DNA of 64,000 nucleotides from G965205725 sp965205725 (GTDB lineage Bacteria; Pseudomonadota; Gammaproteobacteria; Pseudomonadales; Halieaceae): the NCBI GenBank assembly GCA_965205725.1, contig OZ242189.1, positions 1,488,001-1,552,000 on the forward strand, written 5' to 3'. Shown piece after piece: positions 34,427 through 43,134 of the stretch; position 1 is the first letter of the stretch; the number at the start of each line of letters is the position of its first letter. The notes beneath the pieces are model-generated. The model saw nothing but the letters and a program-made list of their open reading frames with translations. It did not search any database and was not told where the DNA came from. The position numbers were made by a program, and so were the translations under genes.

Positions 34427-34882
34427 CTATGTGCGGAGTTTAACCTGCGCCCTGTCAATAGAACTCAAGGAAAGTAAAAATTCAGAATCTTCAATCTGAA
34501 TGACTACATCCTCTCCCTCAATACCTTTCAGGGCGCCTTTAAACTTGCGCCGCCCATCAAAGGGCACGCGCAAGCGTATTTCTATCCACTCACCTACATA
34601 TTGCAGGTAATGCTCTGGGTGGAACAACAATCGATCCAGCCCAGGTGAAGACACCTCCAGCGTGTACTCGCCGGTAATCGGGTCTTCAACATCCAAAATG
34701 CTGCTGGCCTGCCGACTGACCCTGGCACAATCATCAGCATTGATGCCGTTTTTGCCGTCTATATATAGCCGCAAGGTTGTATGGCGCCCTCGCGACAAAT
34801 ATTCCAGACCCCACAGCTCAAAGCCGAGAGCCTCAATGGCAGGCTCCAGCATCGTTTGAATCTGTTCATCCTTCGCTGCCAA
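34427..34882 (-). CDS. rimP: Ribosome maturation factor RimP
   Basis: 30S assembly factor of 151 residues. The N-terminal alpha-beta domain reads IEALGFELWGLEYLSRGRHT with LRLYIDGKNGINADDCARVS; the motif LEVSSPGLDRLLFHPEHY links it to the SH3-like C-terminal domain. I take the TTG at 34880-34882 as start: it directly precedes the conserved N-terminus and has GGAG about seven bases ahead. It opens the rimP-nusA-infB operon, 38 bases after the terminator of the fMet tRNA. Confidence 0.93.
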   Translation of the reverse strand: MAAKDEQIQTMLEPAIEALGFELWGLEYLSRGRHTTLRLYIDGKNGINADDCARVSRQASSILDVEDPITGEYTLEVSSPGLDRLLFHPEHYLQYVGEWIEIRLRVPFDGRRKFKGALKGIEGEDVVIQIEDSEFLLSLSSIDRAQVKLRT

Positions 34883-34923
34883 AGCCGCTCCACTTACTTT
34901 CCTTACGCTTTTCTTACGCCTAG

Positions 34924-34950
34924 CAAAAAGCCCCTAAAAAGGGGCTTTTG
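34924..34950 (-). terminator. Terminator between tRNA-fMet and rimP
   Basis: Minus-strand AAAAGCCCC-ttttt-AGGGGCTTTTT hairpin with a run of T at the end. It should release the tRNA transcript, with read-through or a further promoter feeding the rimP operon, as at metY in E. coli. Confidence 0.75.
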
Positions 34951-34986
34951 ACATAAGCGCCTTCAGACCAGCTAAAAGCGCTCGAT

Positions 34987-35063
<77 letters not shown>

Positions 35064-35100
35064 TCAAACTGATCTCACAAAGCCCCTTGGTGCTTTGCTA

Positions 35101-35126
35101 TTGGGCTGACTCGTCGATCAGCCCAA
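35101..35126. other. Perfect inverted repeat upstream of tRNA-fMet
   Basis: Arms TTGGGCTGA and TCAGCCCAA, nine pairs around an eight-base loop. There is no T run on either side, so it is not a standard terminator; a processing signal in the tRNA precursor is possible. Confidence 0.45.
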
Positions 35127-35218
35127 AATCAAGGTGGAGCATTATAGGTACCGCACCCCCTGTGGTCAACCGCTAAAAAGCCCCCTGAACACATTGATTT
35201 TTCGGCATTTTCCCGCTT

Positions 35219-35383
35219 TTAGAACGTGCTGAACGAAGTGTCGACTTCACCGGCAAAGCACTTAATCACCCCAGGGTAAGATTCAGTGACATAGTAGTTG
35301 TATTGGCCGTCAACCGTCATACTGTTGCACTCGTCCAGATTATCCCCATTGGTGAACTCGCAATCATCCACATAGGTGCCACT
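35219..35383 (-). pseudogene. 3' remnant of a YHYH-domain protein gene
   Basis: A minus-strand frame ending at TAA 35219-35221 encodes about 54 residues, among them YVDDCEFTNGDNLDECNSMT, then VDGQYNYYVTESYPGVIKCF and a final STF. The pattern D-E-C-N-x-M-x-V-x-G-x-Y-x-Y-Y-V-T-x-x-Y-P resembles the C-terminal part of secreted YHYH-domain proteins found in marine gammaproteobacteria. The frame is cut on its 5' side exactly where the 148-bp repeat array begins, so the rest of the gene has been lost or displaced. Confidence 0.5.
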
Positions 35384-35956
35384 GCGGCTGAGCCTGAGCA
35401 GCGATGCTGCGAAGATCAGCGAAGACCGATAGTCCCGCGAGTACCATGGCGCAAGCTGCTGTTTCAGAGCTTCAAACAGGAAGCAACCTGAAGATTTGGT
35501 GCCGAAGGCGGGGCAATTTGCAGCGCAAATTGCGGCTGAGCCTGAGCAGCGATGCTGCGAAGATCAGCGAAGACCGATAGTCCCGCGAGTACCATGGCGC
35601 AAGCTGCTGTTTCAGAGCTTCAAACAGGAAGCAACCTGAAGATTTGGTGCCGAAGGCGGGGCAATTTGCAGCGCAAATTGCGGCTGAGCCTGAGCAGCGA
35701 TGCTGCGAAGACCAGCGAAGACCGATAGTCCCGCGAGTACCATGGCGCAAGCTGCTGTTTCAGAGCTTCAAACAGGAAGCAACCTGAAGATTTGGTGCCG
35801 AAGGCGGGGCAATTTGCAGCGCAAATTGCGGCTGAGCCTGAGCAGCGATGCTGCGAAGATCAGCGAAGACCGATAGTCCCGCGAGTACCATGGCGCAAGC
35901 TGCTGTTTCAGAGCTTCAAACAGGAAGCAACCTGAAGATTTGGTGCCGAAGGCGGG
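35384..35956. repeat. Four 148-bp tandem repeats carrying the tRNA-Leu 3' end
   Basis: Units start at 35384, 35532, 35680 and 35828 with a constant period of 148 bp and almost no differences (one a/g substitution noted near 35711). Each contains a 16-bp copy of the tRNA-Leu 3' end (tggtgccgaaggcggg at 35497, 35645, 35793); the fourth merges with the real tRNA gene at 35941. Each complete spacer also holds a perfect hairpin, GCAATTTGC-agc-GCAAATTGC. On the transcribed minus strand the order is tRNA-Leu followed by the repeats. This is the design of the rtT repeats after tyrT in E. coli. Short frames inside shift between units because 148 is not a multiple of three. Confidence 0.93.
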
Positions 35957-36026
35957 ACTTGAACCCGCACAAGCATAGCTCACTACCCCCTCAAGATAGC
36001 GTGTCTACCAATTCCACCACTTCGGC
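35941..36026 (-). tRNA. tRNA-Leu (GAG anticodon)
   Basis: 86-nt class II tRNA with encoded CCA. The sequence starts GCCGAAGTGGTGGAATTGG, the anticodon loop TTGAGGG gives GAG (35990-35992 on the plus strand as CTC), a long variable arm follows and the T-arm is GCGGGTTCAAGTCCCGC. It lies 16 bases after secG, the position of leuU in E. coli, and carries the 148-bp repeats at its 3' side. Confidence 0.95.
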
Positions 36027-36042
36027 TAATTTGTTGTCCCGG

Positions 36043-36423
36043 TTACTCCACAGGCGCATCAGGTATATCGCTGTCGTCTGCGGATATACCAGCAGGGATA
36101 TCTTCCTGTAACTCAGGCAGGTCGAGCACATCATCCTCAACGGCCTGTTCGATTGCGGGCGCCATTAATTCCAAGTCGTCGACTGGCTGAGTGCCATTTT
36201 TGGCGACGACAGCCAGCCCAAAACTAGTGGCAAAAAAAGTAACAGCCAAAAAGGCTGTAACCTTAGCCAGCACATTGCCACCACCATCTGCACCAAACAG
36301 GGTTTGCGAGGCACCTGCACCAAACGATGCGCCCATATCCGCGCCTTTGCCTTGCTGTAGCATAATCAAACCAATGATCGCCAACGCAATCAAAAGGTGT
36401 GCTATTAAAATTAACTGCTCCAT
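36043..36423 (-). CDS. secG: Preprotein translocase subunit SecG
   Basis: Inner-membrane protein of 126 residues that assists SecYEG translocation. Two transmembrane helices (LILIAHLLIALAIIGLIML and KVTAFLAVTFFATSFGLAVV) surround the conserved LQQGKGADMGASFGAGASQT loop. The C-terminal 50 residues are acidic and Pro-rich, as usual in proteobacteria. It lies five bases after tpiA and just ahead of tRNA-Leu, the E. coli order apart from tpiA. Confidence 0.95.
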   Translation of the reverse strand: MEQLILIAHLLIALAIIGLIMLQQGKGADMGASFGAGASQTLFGADGGGNVLAKVTAFLAVTFFATSFGLAVVAKNGTQPVDDLELMAPAIEQAVEDDVLDLPELQEDIPAGISADDSDIPDAPVE

Positions 36424-36428
36424 AAGTG

Positions 36429-37193
36429 CTATCCGGCGGCCTTAACGATGGCCGCAAATTCTTGTGCATCAAGGGCTGCACCGCCCACTAGTCCACCGTC
36501 GATATCGTCCTGGCTGAATAATTCTACTGCATTGGCAGCCTTTACACTGCCGCCATACAGCAGTCGAATCTTGTCTGCCGCTTCACCCATTGTGTCTCGT
36601 AAAAACCCGCGGATAAAGGCGTGCATCTCCTGCGCTTGCTCCGGGGTTGCAGTGTGTCCAGTGCCGATTGCCCACACCGGTTCGTAGGCCACGACATCGT
36701 CAACACCCAGCAGCGCTGCTACCGCCTGCAATTGCTCTGCGACAACCGCTTGAGCCCGGCCTTGCTCACGCTGGTCAAGAGTTTCTCCCACGCACACGAT
36801 GGGTATTAAACCTTCGCGCTGTGCTGCTTTACATTTCTCCGCCACCAATTCACTGCTCTCACCGTGATACTGGCGTCTCTCTGAGTGCCCGAGAATCACC
36901 CGGTCACAGCCCAATTCTTTGAGCATTGCCGCTGAATCGTCACCTGTATAGGCCCCGGATTCATGCTCGCTACAATTCTGGCCACCCACAGCAATCTTTG
37001 AATTTGCCACGAGCTGCACTACATGAGACACATACACTGAAGGTGGACACACAGCAACTTCAGCCTCTGCGCCTTCACAATTTGTGTCTTCACAAAGAGC
37101 CAGTAACTCCCGCAAAAGTGCTTCATTGCTGGTCAGGCTACCATTCATCTTCCAGTTGCCTGCAACCATGCCTCGTCTCAATGCAGATGGCAT
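36429..37193 (-). CDS. tpiA: Triosephosphate isomerase
   Basis: Glycolytic TIM-barrel enzyme of 254 residues that interconverts glyceraldehyde-3-phosphate and dihydroxyacetone phosphate. Catalytic residues are visible: Lys in AGNWKMNGS, His in ILGHSERRQYHGE and Glu in VAYEPVWAIGTGHTATPEQA. The phosphate loop LLYGGSVKAANA follows. It lies between glmM and secG, a placement known from Pseudomonas and relatives. Confidence 0.97.
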   Translation of the reverse strand: MPSALRRGMVAGNWKMNGSLTSNEALLRELLALCEDTNCEGAEAEVAVCPPSVYVSHVVQLVANSKIAVGGQNCSEHESGAYTGDDSAAMLKELGCDRVILGHSERRQYHGESSELVAEKCKAAQREGLIPIVCVGETLDQREQGRAQAVVAEQLQAVAALLGVDDVVAYEPVWAIGTGHTATPEQAQEMHAFIRGFLRDTMGEAADKIRLLYGGSVKAANAVELFSQDDIDGGLVGGAALDAQEFAAIVKAAG

Positions 37194-37268
37194 GACATCT
37201 CCCGATCACAAAACGGCGGCAATCTTACCCAAGTCGCTTTTAACATACAAGCCAACAGACTAGTCGCT

Positions 37269-38618
37269 TCACCGGGGCTTTCCCTGAAGTAGGGCCTCCA
37301 CATGGCTCGCCAACATGCGGCACAACTCTTCAACCAGGGCGGCTTCCTCACCTTCTACCATCACCCGAATAACGGGTTCAGTTCCCGAAGAGCGCAGCAA
37401 CACCCGGCCCCGCTCACCCAACTGACTTTCAACCCCAGCCACAATTGTCTGCAACTCAGTGTTATCCGAGAGCGAGACGCTACCTGTAGACTTCACATTG
37501 ATCATATGTTGGGGAAATTTACTCATTCCGGATTTCAAATCTGCCAGGGAGGCATTCGCATTTCGCATGGCGAGCAACACCTGCAGTGCCGCTACAGTGC
37601 CATCACCGGTAGATGAGACTTCTGCACAAATAATATGCCCTGATGGCTCACCGCCTAACAACCAGGCATTTTGCCGCATCAGCTCATTCACATAGCGGTC
37701 GCCCACTTTGGCGCGCGCAAACGCAATGCCCCGCTCCTTCAGAGCCAACTCCATACCCAGGTTGCTCATCAGCGTACCAACAACCCCATCAACCTGTTTG
37801 TCGCAGGCAATGATGAACAACAGCTCATCACCGTCTACCGTTCCACCCAGATGGTCTACAAATAGTACGCGATCAGCGTCGCCATCCAGGGCAATACCCA
37901 CATCGGCTTGCTCCTCGATCACTGTTTGGCGCAGCAATTCCAGAGAGGTTGAACCCACCTCTCGATTGATATTAAAACCGTCGGGGTCTGCACCAATGAC
38001 AACAACCTCTGCACCCAACTCTCGCAATACACTGGGCGCCACTTGATAACCCGCTCCATGGGCGCAATCCACAACAAGTGTGCTGCCACGCAAAGAAAAT
38101 TTGCGCGGCACGGTCGATTTGCAATACTCGATATAGCGACCACCTGCGTCATCCAGACGCCAAACTTTGCCTAGCTCCGCTGACTCAACCGTGCTAATCG
38201 GCAGATCCATCTCTGCCTTGATGGCCAGTTCTACTTCGTCGGCCAACTTGCAGCCGTCAATGTTAAAAAATTTGATGCCATTGTCGTAGTATGGATTGTG
38301 AGAGGCGCTGATAACAATGCCAGCTACGGCCCTCTGAGTGGTGGTAATAAGACTAATAGCCGGTGTCGGCATTGGACCCAATAAGCAGACATTGACCCCT
38401 GCGCTTACCAACCCGGCCTCCAGTGCAGACTCAAACATATAGCCGGAAATGCGAGTGTCTTTGCCAATCACCACGGTGCAATCGCTACCCGAGCCATTGC
38501 CCAGCCGCTTGAATACTCTGCCGCAAGCCCATCCCAATTTGAGCATAAAGTCCGGCGTAATCGGCGTTTCTCCCACTCGACCACGAATGCCGTCCGTTCC
38601 AAAATAACGCCTGCTCAT
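37269..38618 (-). CDS. glmM: Phosphoglucosamine mutase
   Basis: Enzyme of 449 residues that converts glucosamine-6-phosphate to glucosamine-1-phosphate for UDP-GlcNAc, peptidoglycan and lipopolysaccharide synthesis. The start YFGTDGIRGRVGETPITPDF, the phosphoserine loop IVISASHNPYYDNGIKFF (Ser near residue 103), the metal loop ALDGDADRVLFVD and the sugar loop GGEPSGHII are all intact, and LRSSGTEPVIRVM binds phosphate. The start overlaps the folP stop by four bases. Confidence 0.97.
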   Translation of the reverse strand: MSRRYFGTDGIRGRVGETPITPDFMLKLGWACGRVFKRLGNGSGSDCTVVIGKDTRISGYMFESALEAGLVSAGVNVCLLGPMPTPAISLITTTQRAVAGIVISASHNPYYDNGIKFFNIDGCKLADEVELAIKAEMDLPISTVESAELGKVWRLDDAGGRYIEYCKSTVPRKFSLRGSTLVVDCAHGAGYQVAPSVLRELGAEVVVIGADPDGFNINREVGSTSLELLRQTVIEEQADVGIALDGDADRVLFVDHLGGTVDGDELLFIIACDKQVDGVVGTLMSNLGMELALKERGIAFARAKVGDRYVNELMRQNAWLLGGEPSGHIICAEVSSTGDGTVAALQVLLAMRNANASLADLKSGMSKFPQHMINVKSTGSVSLSDNTELQTIVAGVESQLGERGRVLLRSSGTEPVIRVMVEGEEAALVEELCRMLASHVEALLQGKPR

Positions 38619-39442
38619 TGTGTTTCTCTGTGTGTTTCCCTGAGTGTTTCTCTGTGTAAGGCAGAGACCATTGCCACTGCGTCGGCGGTTTCGGCAACAT
38701 CGTGGGTTCTAATTATGCGTGCACCGCGCTCTGCTGCCAATACAGCCAGGCCGAGGCTAGCTGGCAGGCGCTGACCGACCGGGCGGCCAAGCATTTTATC
38801 GATCATTGATTTTCGGGACAGCCCCACCAATAGTGGATAACCCAATTCCGCCAGATGCGGCAAACCGGCCAGCAACTGTAGATTGTGATGCAGGCTTTTA
38901 CCAAACCCAAAGCCGGGGTCCAGGTAGATATTCTGTGCCGCAATATCTGCCTCAATGCACGCCGAGGCTCGCTGCTTCAAGTATTCCACAACATCGCGCA
39001 CCACATCTGCATAGTCGGGTTTTACCTGCATAGTTCCGGGATCACCCTGCATATGCATCAAGCAAATCTTTGCGCCAGACCCGGCTACTGCTTGCAAAGC
39101 GCCCTCACGGGTTAAAGCGCGCACATCATTGATCATCCATGCACCGGCTGCAACAGCTGTACTCATCAATTCGGGGGAACTGGTATCAACGGAAATGCAC
39201 ACATCCAGTTCACCGGCTATTTTCTCTACAACCGGCAATACTCGGTCCATTTCGATTTGCAGGGAAACTGGCGCGGCGCCAGGGCGCGTCGATTCACCGC
39301 CGATATCCAGAATACTGGCACCGGACTCAACCATCGCGCGAGCGCGTTGCATGCAGAGGTCTATATCGAGAGAGGCTCTCGTGCCACTGTACAGAGTGCC
39401 ACCGTCGGAGAAGGAATCCGGGGTGGTGTTAATCACCCCCAT
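38615..39442 (-). CDS. folP: Dihydropteroate synthase
   Basis: Folate-pathway TIM barrel of about 275 residues joining pterin pyrophosphate and p-aminobenzoate; the target of sulfonamides. Conserved parts: MGVINTTPDSFSDGG, SILDIGGESTRPGAAPVS, SVDTSSPELM, and YLDPGFGFGKSLHHN. The ATG at 39440-39442 lies right at the first strand, about 15 residues shorter than usual. In-frame codons upstream (to the TAG at about 39482) offer only CTG or ATT as starts, so a non-ATG start such as the CTG at 39461-39463 is possible. Four extra CTCTGTGTGT-like turns at the C-terminus encode a low-complexity tail (ETLRETHRETQ). Confidence 0.93.
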   Translation of the reverse strand: MGVINTTPDSFSDGGTLYSGTRASLDIDLCMQRARAMVESGASILDIGGESTRPGAAPVSLQIEMDRVLPVVEKIAGELDVCISVDTSSPELMSTAVAAGAWMINDVRALTREGALQAVAGSGAKICLMHMQGDPGTMQVKPDYADVVRDVVEYLKQRASACIEADIAAQNIYLDPGFGFGKSLHHNLQLLAGLPHLAELGYPLLVGLSRKSMIDKMLGRPVGQRLPASLGLAVLAAERGARIIRTHDVAETADAVAMVSALHRETLRETHRETQ

Positions 39443-39522
39443 AATCTGGATTGAAGAGCTCAGTGTGTTTGCTTCAAGGTTCTATGAGTACTTCAGAGTT
39501 CGATGAGTGCTTCGGCCTTGCA

Positions 39523-41454
39523 TCAATGCTCTTGGGCCGGCCCACCTATAGGCCCTGCGGAATCTTTACTATCAACGATGTCGGCTTCGGCGTTGCCACC
39601 AGAATCATCGTCGGAATCGCTACCCCAGTCACTGGGCTCGCGGGGCTCGCGACCTTCCATAATCGCGTCAAGCTGCCCCGCGTCCAGTGTTTCATACTTC
39701 ATCAGGGCATCGGCCATCGCGTGCAGCTTGTCGAAGTTGTCTTTCAGTAGCTGCTCGGCTATACCGTAGCATTCATCGATAATACGGCGCACTTCTTCAT
39801 CTATTTCACGCGCGGTTTCACCGGACTGACTCTTGTTTTGCGAAGCTGCAGAGCGGCCCAGAAACACCTCTTCCTGGCCTTCGTCATACATCAATGGCCC
39901 CATTTTTGCCGATAGACCCCACTTGGTCACCATATTGCGCGCAATTTCCGTTGCCCGCTCAATATCATTGGAAGCGCCAGTGGTCACACCGTCTTTACCC
40001 AGAGTCATCTCTTCGGCAATACGACCACCAAACAAACTGCATATCTGACTGATAATATGACGACGGCTCAGGCTGTAGCGGTCTTCCTCGGGCAGGAACA
40101 TGGTGACACCCAGCGCGCGACCACGGGGAATAATACTGACTTTATAGACCGGGTCATGCTCGGGCACTAAACGGCCAACAATCGCGTGACCTGCTTCGTG
40201 GTATGCGGTATTTCTTTTCTCAGCTTCCGACATCACCATTGATTTGCGTTCTGCACCCATCATGATTTTGTCTTTCGCCAACTCAAACTGCTCCATGCCT
40301 ACCAGACGCACATTGGCTCGCGCCGCAACCAGCGCCGCTTCGTTGACCAGGTTCGCCAAATCAGCGCCGGAGAAGCCGGGTGTACCGCGGGCAATCAGGG
40401 ATGCTTTCACATCGTCAGCCAGCGGCACCTGGCGCATATGCACTTTCAAAATTTGTTCGCGGCCACGAATATCGGGCAAGCCAACCACCACTTGGCGGTC
40501 GAATCGGCCCGGGCGCAAGAGAGCGGGGTCAAGCACGTCCGGGCGATTGGTAGCAGCAATAACGATGACGCCATCGTTCGCTTCAAAGCCGTCCATCTCA
40601 ACCAGCAATTGGTTCAAGGTTTGCTCACGTTCATCGTGACCACCACCCAGACCAGCACCGCGGTGGCGACCTACCGCATCAATCTCATCGATGAAGATTA
40701 TACAGGGCGCCTGCTTCTTGGCCTGGTCAAACATATCGCGTACCCGTGAGGCACCGACACCAACAAACATTTCGACAAAGTCAGAACCGGAAATTGAGAA
40801 GAAAGGTACTTTCGCCTCGCCAGCAATCGCTTTTGCCAACAGCGTCTTACCTGTGCCGGGCTGACCCACCATCAGCACACCGCGAGGAATACGACCACCC
40901 AACTGCTGAAACTTGCCAGGGTCACGCAGAAACTCCACCAGCTCCTGCACATCTTCCTTGGCCTCATCCACACCCGCCACATCGGCAAAAGTGGTATTGA
41001 TCTGATCATCGCCCAGCAACCGCGCTTTGCTCTTGCCGAAGCTCATGGGGCCACCGCGACCGCCGCCACCGCCCTGCATCTGGCGCATGAAGAAAATGAA
41101 CACAGCGATGATAATGAGAATGGGAAAGCTGGCGACCAGTAACTGAGTCCAGAGGCTTTGTTGCTCCGGCTTACGGCCTTCTACTGCAACCCGGTGCTCT
41201 AGCAGATCGTCGATCAACTTAGGGTCTTCCAGCATCGGGCGTACAGTTTCAAAGTGGGAGTTGTTGTAGCGCTCTCCGGTAATGGTGAGTCCGTCAATCA
41301 CCACCTTTTTCACCTGATCCCGCTGAATTTCTTCGATGAACTGCGAATAACCCAACTGTTCTGTGGGCTGTTTTACATTGAAGTTCTGGAACACCGACAG
41401 CAGAACCACCGCAATCACCAACCACAACATTAAATTCTTTGCCATATCGTTCAA
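39523..41454 (-). CDS. ftsH: ATP-dependent zinc metalloprotease FtsH
   Basis: Membrane-bound AAA+ protease of 643 residues that degrades unassembled membrane proteins and, in E. coli, LpxC and sigma-32. Two N-terminal transmembrane helices flank a periplasmic domain of about 75 residues. Walker A is GQPGTGKT near residue 196, Walker B IIFIDEIDAVGRHRG, the second region of homology AATNRPDVLDPALLRPGRFD, and the zinc site HEAGH near residue 417. The C-terminal tail is acidic and Ser/Gly-rich. Located between rlmE and folP, as in E. coli. Confidence 0.97.
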   Translation of the reverse strand: MNDMAKNLMLWLVIAVVLLSVFQNFNVKQPTEQLGYSQFIEEIQRDQVKKVVIDGLTITGERYNNSHFETVRPMLEDPKLIDDLLEHRVAVEGRKPEQQSLWTQLLVASFPILIIIAVFIFFMRQMQGGGGGRGGPMSFGKSKARLLGDDQINTTFADVAGVDEAKEDVQELVEFLRDPGKFQQLGGRIPRGVLMVGQPGTGKTLLAKAIAGEAKVPFFSISGSDFVEMFVGVGASRVRDMFDQAKKQAPCIIFIDEIDAVGRHRGAGLGGGHDEREQTLNQLLVEMDGFEANDGVIVIAATNRPDVLDPALLRPGRFDRQVVVGLPDIRGREQILKVHMRQVPLADDVKASLIARGTPGFSGADLANLVNEAALVAARANVRLVGMEQFELAKDKIMMGAERKSMVMSEAEKRNTAYHEAGHAIVGRLVPEHDPVYKVSIIPRGRALGVTMFLPEEDRYSLSRRHIISQICSLFGGRIAEEMTLGKDGVTTGASNDIERATEIARNMVTKWGLSAKMGPLMYDEGQEEVFLGRSAASQNKSQSGETAREIDEEVRRIIDECYGIAEQLLKDNFDKLHAMADALMKYETLDAGQLDAIMEGREPREPSDWGSDSDDDSGGNAEADIVDSKDSAGPIGGPAQEH

Positions 41455-41570
41455 GGCTATAACCTCTTTTGCGCGACCACAATAGTAATACGCAGTTCTT
41501 AATCACTGGTATCAGAGCGAAGGCTAACTCTACTAAAAAAGACCGTTCATCTCCATGACCTGCTACATCT

Positions 41571-41600
41571 GCTTTATCTGACTTTATCTGACTTTATCTG
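41571..41600. repeat. 10-bp tandem repeats upstream of ftsH
   Basis: The unit ctttatctga repeats about three times with a degenerate fourth copy, in the 210-bp gap between rlmE and ftsH. The motif tctgacttttagc also occurs twice, at 41599 and 41656. I see no gene in this gap. Confidence 0.6.
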
Positions 41601-41664
41601 ACTTTTAGCATAGCAAATAGAATTAGCCAGCCTCACACTGACTACGATCTGCTGAGTCTGACTT

Positions 41665-42288
41665 TTAGCCCCGAAAATCCCTGGCGACAAGGTAAACCTC
41701 CCTTGAGCGCGGCCTGGAAGCGGCAGGCTTTCTGGTCAGAACTTTGCCAAAAACCTCACGTGTTTCACAAATAAACTCGTCAAACCCCTCTCCCTGGAAC
41801 ACCTTGACCACAAGGCCGCCACCCGGGCGCAGTACCTGACGCGCCATATCCAATGCCAGCTCCACCAAATACATAGACCTCGGTTGATCTACCGCGTTCA
41901 CTCCACTCATATTGGGGGCCATATCAGAGATTACAAGGTCTACCGGGGCGCCATCAATCAGCCCGGTCAATGCATCAAACACCGATGCTTCAGTGAAGTC
42001 ACCCTGCATGAACTCCACCCCGGCCAGGCTGCCCATGGGTAGAATATCGGATGCAACCACCCTGCCTTTATTGCCCACCAGAGATGCGGCAACCTGCGAC
42101 CAGCCACCCGGCGCAGAACCGAGATCCAAAATCACCGCACCCGGGCGCATCAGTCGATCCTTTTCTTGCAATTCCAGTAGCTTATAGCAAGCGCGAGACC
42201 GGTAGCCCTCGCGCTGTGCCTGTTTCACATAGGGGTCATCCCGCTGCTCTTTGAGCCAGGCCTTACTGGATGATTTCTTGCGCGCCAT
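41665..42288 (-). CDS. rlmE: 23S rRNA 2'-O-methyltransferase RlmE (RrmJ/FtsJ)
   Basis: Methyltransferase of 207 residues that modifies U2552 in the A-loop of 23S rRNA, a heat-shock gene in E. coli. SAM-binding loop ILDLGSAPGGWSQ, the catalytic Asp in VISDMAPNMSGVN, and catalytic Lys in GGLVVKVFQGEGFDEF are present; the N-terminal K-A-W-L-K-E-Q is also typical. It is divergent from yhbY by 73 bases and upstream of ftsH. Confidence 0.96.
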   Translation of the reverse strand: MARKKSSSKAWLKEQRDDPYVKQAQREGYRSRACYKLLELQEKDRLMRPGAVILDLGSAPGGWSQVAASLVGNKGRVVASDILPMGSLAGVEFMQGDFTEASVFDALTGLIDGAPVDLVISDMAPNMSGVNAVDQPRSMYLVELALDMARQVLRPGGGLVVKVFQGEGFDEFICETREVFGKVLTRKPAASRPRSREVYLVARDFRG

Positions 42289-42361
42289 AAGATTTCATTC
42301 ATACCAGAGTCTCTGTAGAATACCGCGCCCTTGCCGTTGCCTGCCACCGAGTTAGACGATC

Positions 42362-42661
42362 ATGTTGAAAAAAGACCAGAGACAGCTACGCGCCATTGGC
42401 CATACACTAAAACCAGTGGTTGCCGTGGCAGGCAAGGGGCTGAGCGAGAGCGTTTTACTAGAGCTGGAGCGCGCCTTGAGCGACCATGAGCTCATTAAGG
42501 TAAAACTGACCGTGGGCGGCAAAGCAGCAGGGGCAGATGTAGCGAAGGAAATATGCGAAAAAACGGGCGCTCGGCTGGTGCAGTCCATCGGGAATACCAT
42601 TCTGATTTTGAGGAGCAGTCCGCAACCTGACCCCAGGCTCTCAAATTTAATCAGGGTTTAG
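42362..42661 (+). CDS. yhbY: YhbY, CRM-domain RNA-binding protein
   Basis: Small 50S-associated RNA-binding protein of 99 residues. The CRM fold (IF3-C-like) is seen in LRAIGHTLKPVVAVAGKGLS, with the G-x-x-G loop GKGL, followed by ELIKVKLTVGGK and SIGNTILILRSS. E. coli YhbY joins pre-50S particles. Its stop overlaps the convergent greA stop by four bases. Confidence 0.93.
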   Translation: MLKKDQRQLRAIGHTLKPVVAVAGKGLSESVLLELERALSDHELIKVKLTVGGKAAGADVAKEICEKTGARLVQSIGNTILILRSSPQPDPRLSNLIRV

Positions 42662-43134
42662 ATGTGTTGGACCTGACTAATCTCGTATTCCACATCACCA
42701 CCCGGTGCACGCACTACGACAACATCACCCTCTTCTCTGCCAACCAGCGCACGGGCTATGGGTGAGGTCACCGAAATCTTATTGCTCTTCACCTCTGCTT
42801 CGTCTTCACCAACAATCTGGTAGCGCATTGCTGCATCAGTTTCTACATTGATCAAATCGACAGTGGTGCCAAAAATGACCTTGCCTGTCCTGCTGATCTT
42901 GGTGACATCGATCACCTGAGCCTCTGCCAGCTTGCTTTCAATTTCCATAATCCGGCCTTCAGCAAAGCTCTGCTGCTCGCGGGCTGCGTGATACTCGGCG
43001 TTTTCTTTCAGGTCGCCGTGCTCTCGTGCCTCCGCTATCGCCCTGGTAATCCGTGGGCGATCAACTTTTTTCAACTGCTCCAGCTCGGCGCGAAGTGCCG
43101 CTTCGCCTGCCACTGTCATTGGAACTGTACTCAT
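42658..43134 (-). CDS. greA: Transcription elongation factor GreA
   Basis: RNA-polymerase secondary-channel factor of 158 residues that stimulates cleavage of backtracked transcripts. The N-terminal coiled coil contains the acidic tip and AIAEAREHGDLKENAEYHAA; the C-terminal globular domain contains GEDEAEVKSNKISVTSPIAR. The start overlaps the carB stop by four bases, giving carA-carB-greA as one unit, the gammaproteobacterial norm. Confidence 0.97.
   Translation of the reverse strand: MSTVPMTVAGEAALRAELEQLKKVDRPRITRAIAEAREHGDLKENAEYHAAREQQSFAEGRIMEIESKLAEAQVIDVTKISRTGKVIFGTTVDLINVETDAAMRYQIVGEDEAEVKSNKISVTSPIARALVGREEGDVVVVRAPGGDVEYEISQVQHI

Noticed and set aside
35384..35956. CRISPR-like array
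   Set aside because: The units are 148 bp and identical throughout, with no variable spacers and no cas genes; they are tandem duplications tied to the tRNA gene.
35472..35983. Protein-coding frames of 71 to 92 codons within the repeat array
   Set aside because: The unit length is not a multiple of three, so the frames shift between copies, have no ribosome sites and run into the tRNA; they are by-products of the repeat.
41571..41600. Origin iterons or regulatory repeats
   Set aside because: Only three short T-rich units in a gap between housekeeping genes, with no replication gene nearby; more likely slippage.
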